Of a DNA stretch of 64,000 nt, positions 57,360 through 64,000 are shown one piece after another. The first letter of the stretch is position 1. The number at the start of each line of letters is the position of its first letter. The notes below the pieces were generated by a model. It did not search any database and was not told the DNA's origin. It worked only from the letters and a program-made list of their open reading frames with translations. The position numbers and the translations under genes were made by a program. The stretch is from Thiorhodovibrio frisius (GTDB taxonomy: Bacteria; Pseudomonadota; Gammaproteobacteria; Chromatiales; Chromatiaceae), in NCBI RefSeq assembly GCF_033954835.1, contig NZ_CP121471.1, positions 2,722,501-2,786,500 on the forward strand, written 5' to 3'.

Positions 57360-57579
57360 GGCGGTTGGTTGGAGTCGATCAGATCACCTTGGATTTCAGG
57401 CCCAATGACCGACAGCAGATTAGCGGATTGTCACGAAACTGTCATTCACTCGTCATAAAACCCAGCGGTTCTCGTTGTCGGCCCCGCATCAACCCGCCAT
57501 CGCCGCTTTCATCTCGGACGGGAAACTCACGTCACTTCCTCTTGCGAAAACACAGGCGAATGCGGCCAAGCCCAGCACT

Positions 57580-58689
57580 TTAGGGGGCCGACAAGTCAAG
57601 CGCCTCGCGATGCACCAGCTCCCAGCCACTGTAGAGCAGCACCAGCGCATGCAACTGCGCCTGGCCCAGAGGATCACGCACGCGCGCATCCCCAGCGTAG
57701 CGCTTGAGCTGCGCGCGGGCATCATTGAGCAGGCGCTCGCGCTTGTCCGGGCTGTCCTCCGAGCGGCTGAGATATTTCAGCTCGATCAGATAGGCATGGC
57801 GCATGTCGGGGAATTTGAAATAAAAGGGCGCCAGATATAGATCGACAAAGCCCCCGGCCTGCTCGGACTCGGAAAACACCCGAAAATACGGCGACAGATT
57901 CAGCCAGGCGAGCAAAAAGCCCTGGATCATTTTCTCGCCTTGCAGAAAATCCCTCACACTGGCCTGAGCGCCAATCTGCTCGGCCAGATAATCAAAAAAC
58001 GGCATCCACTCCCCGCGATAGGCCATGCGGTTGAGCTTCTCGGCGATGTCATAGGAACTGGGGGAAAAGACGCCGGCTTCCTGGTAGCCGTCGCGCAGAT
58101 AGCCATACATCAACTGGCGCACGGTGCGATTCGGGATCTTCAGTAAGGGTCGTCCATCGCGCTCCCCGGCAAAACTGACGAGTCCCAGGTAATAGATCAG
58201 GGAGATGAAATTGTCCTGCCGCAACAAGCCCTCGGCCGGGAAGCTGGTCTGTACCTGCGCGACCACCTCGCCGGATTCGATAATGGCGCGCAGGCGCGAA
58301 AAATTGCCGTTCAGTCGCGGCGGCGGTTCGGCCCGAGCGGAATCCGCCAGCCGTTCCCGATCACTCAGCTGCTGATCAACCTGCACCAGATGGCGCAGCT
58401 TGCCGTAGTCGATGCGCACGTTGTGGTCGATTAGCTCATCGGGTGGCAAACTGCGCTGCACCAGCGCGCGCAGGTAATAAAGCGCCATGTCGCTGTTGAC
58501 AATGGGCGCTTGGCGCGAGGGATGAAAATGATAGTGGTTGTACCACTCATCAATCACTGACCGATGGGCGGAGAAATCCTGTCCAAAGGCCGCGAACAGG
58601 GTTTCCATCTCGGCGTGGGTAAAGCCGAGCAAGGCACTGAATTCCGGCTCCAGACTGATATTGGTCCCGATATTGAACCCACTGGTCAC
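57580..58689 (-). pseudogene. AAA-ATPase/PD-(D/E)XK protein, C-terminal fragment after a frameshift
   Basis: The 369-residue C-terminal part of a DUF1703-type protein (AAA-ATPase_like plus PDDEXK_9). It contains the remainder of the ATPase half (SGFNIGTNISLEPEFSALLGF) and the nuclease-like half with DLYLAPFYFKFPDMRHAYLIELKYL; of this, DLYLAP and LIELKYL give the Asp and ExK of the PD-(D/E)XK site. Its reading frame is continuous upstream to the 8-A run at 58789-58796, where it should join the N-terminal fragment. The function of the family is unknown. Confidence 0.8.
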
Positions 58690-58690
58690 G

Positions 58691-59383
58691 TCATCGAGCG
58701 TAATCGGCGAGACGCCGGTGATAAACAGCCGCGCCAGCCCGCTGCCGGTGCGCCCGGCGGTTTCTTTCAGGAGCGCGAAGAAGTCCCGAAAAAAAACCGC
58801 TGCTATGGGTCAGCTCCCGATAGGCCTCCCGCCCGACATTAACCAGGATGTTGTTGGCGAAGTTGTCGTATTCGTCGATGAACAAAAAGAGTTTCTGATC
58901 GACCGCGAGCAGCTCTTCAACCAGACGTTCCAGGCGCCGGGCAATGGTGGCTTCCGCCAACACCGCCTGCGCTAGAGAGGCGGGAATCCGCGCGGCATGG
59001 CGCTTGAGAAATCCGGTCAGGATAATGCGGGTATAGGCCTCAAACGACTCCTCAACCAAAGCCGGACTGGAGCGCACTCCCGACAAATCGAAGCGCAGCG
59101 TCAGATACTGCCCTTTCTCCGGTGTTGGATTCTCGCTAATCCAAGTGTCTGCAAAGAGCGTATCGAAACGCTCCACCCAGTGCGCGTCGTAGTAGCACTC
59201 CATCACTGACTGCAACAGACTCTTGCCAAAGCGGCGCGGTCGAATCAGGAACAGAAACTCCCCGGCCTGCTCCAGCAACGGAAGATAGGCGGTCTTATCG
59301 ACAAAATAATGCCCGCGATCACGCAGCTTGATAAAATCCGCCACGCCATAGGGAATGCGCCAGGGCTTGCTGGTTGCGTTCAT
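58691..59383 (-). pseudogene. AAA-ATPase/PD-(D/E)XK protein, N-terminal fragment before a frameshift
   Basis: The 230-residue N-terminal half of the same gene. It opens IPYGVADFIKLRDRGHYFVD and has a Walker A-like FLIRPRRFGKSLLQSVM at about residue 40, and a Walker B FLFIDEYDNFANN near 180. After THSSGFF the sequence becomes nonsense and stops at 58691. Removing one base of the 8-A run at 58789-58796 restores a protein of about 600 residues. The start at MNATSK fits the family, with GGAG upstream. Confidence 0.85.
58789..58796 (-). other. Eight-A homopolymer causing the frameshift
   Basis: Run of eight A on the plus strand (T on the coding strand). With seven, SGFF is followed by RDFFALLKETAGRTG and then LFITGVSP, joining both fragments. 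This is a typical place for polymerase slippage, so the change may be real, phase-variable, programmed, or a sequencing error. Confidence 0.85.
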
Positions 59384-59626
59384 GCTCGCCGTGCTCCGTA
59401 TCCTTACCATCAGGTTTGCGACAGGATACCAATGCCCGTGGCGCGTCGGCAGCCTTTGGATGCAGAAAATCGACCCTTTTTCCATAGCGGCGCCGGTCTC
59501 GCCTGATCGGCCGAGAGAACGCGCAACATCCGCAAGCCCTCACGCGAGGCTCGCCAAGCGCCCGAGAATGGCGTATTTTTCTTCCAGGAGTTCAATCCTT
59601 CGACGGCGAGCGGGAGCACTGCGATC

Positions 59627-60496
59627 ATGACGCCCGAATCCCTGGTGCGCGACACCCATGACCTTTTTTCGTTTCCTGAAGCGGCGCTCCGAATCAACGA
59701 GCTGATCGACCATCAGGCGACGACGATTGAAGACCTCGCCGAGGTAATACTGACCGACCCGGCGCTCGCGGCGCGTCTGTTAAGGCTGGTCAACAGTGCC
59801 CTCTATGCCAGGCAAACACCGATTGACACCGTCGCGCGGGCGATTCCGATGATTGGCTTCGGGGCGCTGCGCAATCTGGTCATGGCCACCGCTGCGGTCG
59901 AGGTATTCCAGGATTTGCCGCCGGAACGCATCAACATGGAGCAGTTCTGGTTTCATGGGGTCGCCTGCGGTGTCGCGGCCCGTGAACTCAACGAACAGCT
60001 AAAGCTCAAGGGTGGCGAGCAGCTATTCCTCGCCGGACTGCTGCATGGTATTGGCAAGCTGGTGTTTTTCAGCCGCTGCCCGCAAGATTATCTGAGCGTT
60101 CTTGAACTCATTGATCGTGAAGGCCTCGCCCCCGCAGCGGCCGAGGAAGCCATCTTCGGCTTTGACTATGCCACGCTGGGAGGCGAACTCTTGCATGCCT
60201 GGAATTTTCCTGATCGGATATGGCAAGCCGTGGCTCATCATCTGCACCCTGAAGGCGCCGAGCAATACCATCAGGAAGCCGAGACCATCCATGCCGCCGA
60301 AATCATCGCCGGAGTGGTTCAAGCCAACAGAGGTCAGTCAAACGAAACGGCACCACCACCCTCCCAGGCCATGGAAGAGATCACCAGCCGTCTTGGGTTG
60401 GACCAGGAACAGGTGACAGCCCTACCCCTAAACATCAGTTTGCAAGTGATGGATGTCTTTGAAATCCTGGTCCCAGGGGCATCAGTGATCTGGTGA
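59627..60496 (+). CDS. HDOD-domain signalling protein
   Basis: A 289-residue protein with the HDOD domain over about residues 20-215: IEDLAEVILTDPALAARLLRLVNSA, of which DPALAARLLRLVNSA is the hallmark, and ARAIPMIGFGALRNLVMATA. HDOD proteins are non-catalytic relatives of HD-GYP phosphodiesterases used in signalling. Here LHGIGKL replaces the HD metal pair LHDIGK, consistent with no phosphodiesterase activity. GGAG precedes the ATG. It is divergent from the broken AAA/PDDEXK gene across about 240 bases. Confidence 0.9.
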   Translation: MTPESLVRDTHDLFSFPEAALRINELIDHQATTIEDLAEVILTDPALAARLLRLVNSALYARQTPIDTVARAIPMIGFGALRNLVMATAAVEVFQDLPPERINMEQFWFHGVACGVAARELNEQLKLKGGEQLFLAGLLHGIGKLVFFSRCPQDYLSVLELIDREGLAPAAAEEAIFGFDYATLGGELLHAWNFPDRIWQAVAHHLHPEGAEQYHQEAETIHAAEIIAGVVQANRGQSNETAPPPSQAMEEITSRLGLDQEQVTALPLNISLQVMDVFEILVPGASVIW

Positions 60497-61006
60497 ACCC
60501 GTCCGACCCATTTGATTCTCACTCGCCACCCAAATCGCCGGGGCTGCGTGCGGATCCTGCGGAGCTGGAACAATGTCGACAACGCCCTGGTCAGCCGACC
60601 GCGACTTTCGGCCTCACCGGAACTGAGGGCGTCATCCTCATGGAACGCCGCCCACTCCCGACGGACATCGATGCGGCAGCCGAGGGAGACTCCTTGCCGA
60701 ACGCCCAGCGATAACAGCTCCTCGCATAGGCCATCATCGGAATCACGTGATCCTGGACCTCTGGCAGCCAAGTCCGACCGGCAACCGGCAGAAACCCCAA
60801 ACCGCCACAAGAGGTGGCAGACGCACACGGCACTCCACCGACCCCTCCAAAAGCGCTTCGAGGCCCTGCTGGGTGCGCTGCATAACTCCAAAGCCCGCGA
60901 CCAAATGGCCGAGCAATGCGAGAGCGCCTGTCGCGCATCCTCCGACACGCAAACCCTATCTCCCCCTGAGGTTTTGGCCGCATAGAGGCCGCACTTGGCC
61001 CCAATA

Positions 61007-61022
61007 ACCCCTTTGGGGCTTT
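61007..61022. terminator. Candidate hairpin CCCC-TTT-GGGG
   Basis: AACCCCTTTGGGGCTTT: a 4-bp all-GC stem with a T-containing loop and a short T-rich tail. It is too short to be certain. Confidence 0.3.
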
Positions 61023-61140
61023 CCCCTTAGGCTTATCAAGCAGAACCCCGATAGGCAGATGCCCGGCTGCCAGACTACTCTGCTTCTCAGTCCAGAATCC
61101 GCGATCCACAACGGATGATCGCGGCGGCTTATGCGCGCCC

Positions 61141-61192
61141 AGAGCAAGAACAAGAGAACCAGAGAGCCAGAGAGCCAGAGCAAGAACAACAG
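61141..61192. repeat. Short purine-rich tandem repeat
   Basis: Degenerate AGAGCCAG/AGAACCAG units repeated several times, bounded by two copies of AGAGCAAGAACAA (the first at 61141-61153, the second at about 61177-61189). No protein or RNA function is evident. Confidence 0.6.
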
Positions 61193-61228
61193 TCTGGGAG
61201 CGCCTGAAGTCTAAAGGTTATCGATTCG

Positions 61229-61468
61229 TTGAGCATTGAGGTGCTTTTTGTGACTAAGAATACGAATCATCTCGGCGTCATGGAGGAAAAGGCGCTTCTT
61301 CTTATTGTCGATGACATGCCCAGCAACCTGCGTGTTCTTAATACCTGTCTCGCACAGGATTACCATGTCGCCATGGCGCACGATGGAGAAAGTGCGCTTG
61401 AGATTGCACAGAAAAAGCATCCGACCCTCATTTTGCTGGACATTATGATGCCCGGCCTGGATGGCTTT
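61229..61468 (+). pseudogene. Response regulator/histidine kinase gene, 5' fragment interrupted by an insertion sequence
   Basis: The N-terminal half of a response-regulator receiver domain. LLIVDDMPSNLRVLNTCL contains the acidic pair and LILLDIMMPGLDGF the phospho-acceptor Asp. The reading frame is cut at DGF by the IS at 61469 and runs 12 codons into it before stopping at 61504. The start is uncertain: TTG at 61229 or ATG at 61280; the second gives a more usual receiver N-terminus. The gene resumes at 63225 after the duplicated target. Confidence 0.88.
61460..61468. repeat. Target-site duplication, left copy
   Basis: GATGGCTTT immediately before the left end of the IS, repeated exactly at 63225-63233. 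Confidence 0.92.
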
Positions 61469-63224
61469 GGGTGCGGCTCCTTTAGAACGACGCTCAGCGA
61501 CTAGAAAACAACAGCTTAACCAGCTAGAAACCTGAGGACAGGGAAGACAGGGCCTCCACTCGGGTGCGAAACTGAAGGGACGAAACTTTTGTCACGGACC
61601 CTGAGGAGACCCTGTCGATGCCATGCTACACGATTTCTTTGCCAAGCCTCGATTGCTACGAGGGGGCGATCGCGCAGTTCGTCCAACTGCTTGAGACGCT
61701 GAGCGGGGAGCAAGCCCAACATGCCACGCACGGGGAAATCGAAGCGCTGGTGCAACAGGGCGGCATGAAGCTGCTGTGTGAGATGGTCCAGTCGCACCTG
61801 GAACAAAGAGCGCGAGAGGAACCGCGGTATGCGTCCGTGATTGGCGCCGATGGTTATCCCCGGACCCATCATCGCGCCGGCTGTACCCGACTTCTGGAGA
61901 CCCGCTTTGGGGAAGTGACCGTCACGCGCCGGGGCTACGGTGCGCGGGGACTCCAGAGCGTCTTCCCCTTGGATGCTGAGCTGAATCTGCCCCCGGGCAG
62001 GTATTCCCATGGCCTGTGCGAGGTGCTGGCCGGTGAGGTCGTGAACAACTCCTTCGACGCCGCGCTTGCGGCACTCGAACAAGCCGGCGGCGGGACGCTG
62101 GCCAAGCGCCAAGCCGAGGAGGTGGCCGTGCATCTGAGCCAGGACTTCGACGCCTTCTACGCCCAACCCTTTGTCCCCCAGGAGCCGAATGAAGCGAGCG
62201 AACGCCTCCTGATCATCAGTGCTGACGGCAAGGGCATCGTGATGCGCCCCAGCGATTTGCGCGAGGCCACCCGCAAGGCGCGCGAGCGCCAAGCGCACAA
62301 GCAACAGACCCGGCTGAGTCCTGGGGAGAAAAAGCAGCGCAAACGCATGGCCACCGTCGCCTCGGTCTATGAGGTCGAGCCCTACCCACGCACCCCAGAG
62401 CAGATCCTTGATCCCAAACAAGCCCCCGCGGGCAAACGTCCCGAAGTCCAGAACAAACGCACCTGGGCACGCGTGGAGGCCGATCAGCGCACCGTCATCG
62501 AGCAGGCGTTTGAGGAGGCCATGCGCCGCGACCCGGATCAGCACCGCCGCTGGGTGGTGCTCTGTGACGGTCAGGAAGATCTGCTGCGCCAAGTCACAGC
62601 CGCGGCCGAGCGCTACAAGGTCGAGGTGGTGGTGATCCAGGACTTCATCCATGTGCTGGAATATCTGTGGAAAGCCGCGCATGCGCTCTTTCCCGAGACC
62701 CCCGCGGAGCGCGAGCAGTGGGTGATGGAGCGCGCCATGGCCATCCTCGAAGGTCGCGCCCACGACGTGGCCGTGGGACTGCGCCGCGCGGCAACGCGCA
62801 AGCAACTCGGCGAGACGGCGCGCAAACCCATCGATAAGGCGGCCGACTATATCGACAACAACCGCGAGCGCCTCGAATACGACCAAGCGCTTGCGCTGGG
62901 GCTGCCAATCGCCACTGGTGTGATCGAAGGCGCCTGTCGCCATCTCGTCAAAGATCGCATGGATCTCACCGGGGCGCGTTGGGGGCTGGCCCGCGCCGAG
63001 GCGATCCTGAAACTGCGCTCACTAAAGATCAGTGGGGACTTGCCGGCCTATCTTGCGTTTCACTTCGACGCTGAGCACCGACGCCACTATCCAGGACCAC
63101 CGATCCCGCTGGACTTGCCCGTGGCGGCATGATGTCTCACTTGCGCCATCACCATCGACCGGAAACGTCGCCCGCAACCGCTGGATTCTGCGGCGCTTGG
63201 CGTCGTTCCAAAAGAGCCGCACCC
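61469..63224 (+). mobile_element. ISKra4-family insertion sequence, 1756 bp
   Basis: A complete element. Its ends are imperfect inverted repeats of at least 25 bases: left GGGTGCGGCTCCTTTAGAAC and right (reverse complement) GGGTGCGGCTCTTTTGGAAC, both followed by GACGC, with two mismatches in 25. A 9-bp direct repeat, GATGGCTTT, flanks it. One transposase gene fills most of it. Precise removal with one copy of the repeat restores an uninterrupted receiver domain (DGF-EVCTRLKD). Confidence 0.95.
61618..63132 (+). CDS. ISKra4-family transposase
   Basis: A 504-residue DDE transposase, intact. Likely catalytic acids lie in LLIISADGKGIVMR (first Asp), WVVLCDGQEDLL (second Asp) and ATGVIEGACRHLVKDRM (Glu). 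The N-terminal part has the THHRAGCTRLLETRFGEVTV strand-rich region typical of the family. GAGGAG about 9 bases upstream supports the ATG. Codon composition is close to that of its neighbours. The family name is from recognition of these blocks, not a database search. Confidence 0.92.
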   Translation: MPCYTISLPSLDCYEGAIAQFVQLLETLSGEQAQHATHGEIEALVQQGGMKLLCEMVQSHLEQRAREEPRYASVIGADGYPRTHHRAGCTRLLETRFGEVTVTRRGYGARGLQSVFPLDAELNLPPGRYSHGLCEVLAGEVVNNSFDAALAALEQAGGGTLAKRQAEEVAVHLSQDFDAFYAQPFVPQEPNEASERLLIISADGKGIVMRPSDLREATRKARERQAHKQQTRLSPGEKKQRKRMATVASVYEVEPYPRTPEQILDPKQAPAGKRPEVQNKRTWARVEADQRTVIEQAFEEAMRRDPDQHRRWVVLCDGQEDLLRQVTAAAERYKVEVVVIQDFIHVLEYLWKAAHALFPETPAEREQWVMERAMAILEGRAHDVAVGLRRAATRKQLGETARKPIDKAADYIDNNRERLEYDQALALGLPIATGVIEGACRHLVKDRMDLTGARWGLARAEAILKLRSLKISGDLPAYLAFHFDAEHRRHYPGPPIPLDLPVAA

Positions 63225-63233
63225 GATGGCTTT
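63225..63233. repeat. Target-site duplication, right copy
   Basis: GATGGCTTT directly after the right IS end, in frame with the downstream part of the interrupted gene. Confidence 0.92.
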
Positions 63234-64000
63234 GAGGTCTGCACCCGCTTAAAGGACAATCCCGCCACCGCCTCGATCCCGGTCATCTTTTTGACTGGGC
63301 TGCACGAAGAAGAATTCGAAATACGCGGGCTTGAGCTTGGCGCGGCGGACTATATCCACAGGCCTTTTAACGCGGCGCTGGTCCGCCTGCGAATCGCCAC
63401 CCATTTGCAAGCCAGCCGAGCCAGTGTCGCCTTGCGCGAGAGGAATATCGCCCTGGAATATCAAGCGCAGGCCGTTCATCAGCGGGCCGATGCGCTGGAA
63501 CAGGGCGCCCGCCAGCGAGAGGATATAGATCGTGTTCTACGTCACGACCTTAAGGGTCCACTTTCGCCGATTATCGGCTTTGCCGATCTGATGCTCGAAG
63601 ATGACAATCTGACGGCGGATCAGATTGAAAATTTGCACATCATCCGGGATGCCGGGCACCGCATTCTGGGCATGATCCAGCGCTCGCTGGATCTTTACAA
63701 GATGGAAACACATCGTTACCGCTACAAGCCGCGCAACGAGAATATCGACAGAATCGTTGGCTCGGTGATGTCCTCCATGAAGCCGCTCGCTGACACTAGC
63801 GGAGTGGCCTTGCGCTATTCGAACTCGGATTCGGATTCGAATTCGACGATCATGTTTCCCGTCGAGGAGATGCTGCTGCACCTGCTCTTGAGCAACCTGA
63901 CCAAGAACGCAATTGAGGCATCATCCAAAGGGCAAGCAGTGGACATCGAGCATCAGCTTGAGACCAGCAAGCCCAAAGCTGAGAAATTGATTCTCTCCGT
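63225..64000 (+). pseudogene. Response regulator/histidine kinase gene, 3' fragment (runs off the window)
   Basis: Continuation of the interrupted gene. The first 60 codons finish the receiver domain (IPVIFLTG, then LGAADYIHRPF, where the invariant Lys before Pro-Phe is Arg). A coiled-coil linker leads to a HisKA-like helix with the H box DRVLRHDLKGPLSPIIGF and then the start of a GHKL ATPase domain, N box LLSNLTKNAIEASSKG. The gene is therefore a receiver-first histidine kinase. A short (GATTCG)n-type repeat encodes SDSDSNS near 63828. No stop is reached at 64000. Without the 5' part there is no obvious start, so the kinase is probably not made. Confidence 0.87.

Larger units (their letters stand above)
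60497..61228. other. Gene-poor 730-base stretch
   Basis: Between the HDOD gene and the interrupted response regulator. Several overlapping open frames on both strands (up to about 170 codons on the minus strand) are rich in Arg, Ser and Pro and show no recognisable domain. I consider them unproven. The stretch holds a possible terminator near 61007 and a low-complexity repeat near 61141. It could be a decayed gene. Confidence 0.5.

Noticed and set aside
57360-57579. Possible small gene between the phosphoglycerol transferase and the broken AAA/PDDEXK gene
   Set aside because: Only short frames without a ribosome site; treated as intergenic.
60591-61109. Minus-strand frame of 172 codons as a gene
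   Set aside because: Arg/Ser/Pro-rich, overlaps equally long frames on the other strand, no domain and no ribosome site.

Overview
The window is GC-rich, densely coded chromosomal DNA from a gammaproteobacterium. The conserved housekeeping blocks (guaB-guaA-tadA; leuS-lptE-holA-proA-nadD with a ybeL-like zinc-ribbon gene divergent from leuS) and the general gene content fit the Chromatiales, possibly a purple sulfur bacterium. That family-level placement is inference: no photosynthesis or sulfur-oxidation gene is visible. I saw no rRNA, tRNA or CRISPR array.

Layout. 1-15.3 kb: purine and tRNA-editing genes, an unknown membrane protein, an SLC13-type transporter with RCK_C domains, pbpC, ssb, then the minus-strand leuS-lptE-holA-proA-nadD block. 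15.4-22.7 kb: a TIR-TM-WD40 protein followed by an overlapping partner-switching operon (STAS protein, NMT1/THI5-like binding protein, Cache-HAMP-SpoIIE phosphatase, RsbW-like kinase). 22.7-29.7 kb (minus): glpK-glpD and an NCS2 permease carrying a C-terminal RsbW-like domain, then a P-loop ATPase with a small two-helix membrane protein upstream. 30.1-36.8 kb (minus): a TRAP transporter (dctP-Q-M) and an LplT-PlsC-acyl-ACP synthetase fusion.

37.1-53.3 kb is the standout: a BREX phage-defence operon, brxE-brxA-brxB-brxC-pglX-pglZ-brxL. It is riddled with toxin-antitoxin genes. An RHH/RelE pair lies between brxC and pglX, with an 11-bp perfect hairpin around the brxC stop. pglX itself is split into three pieces, by a VapBC pair and by an orphan HicB-like gene, with 4-bp ATGA overlaps at both hicB borders. 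A 41-codon antitoxin-like ORF, a UPF0175 antitoxin and an internally deleted DUF3368 toxin sit between pglX and pglZ. BrxL ends in a domain closely resembling the C-terminal MIT_C domain of eukaryotic MITD1. The fragments are still translationally coupled, so the methyltransferase could work as a split enzyme.

53.4-64 kb: a ClC channel with a FimV/LysM-like periplasmic N-terminus, an LTA-synthase-like phosphoglycerol transferase, an AAA/PD-(D/E)XK gene broken at an 8-A run, an HDOD protein, and a response regulator/histidine kinase gene interrupted by an ISKra4-family insertion sequence (61469-63224) with imperfect inverted ends and a perfect 9-bp target duplication. That gene runs off the end of the window.
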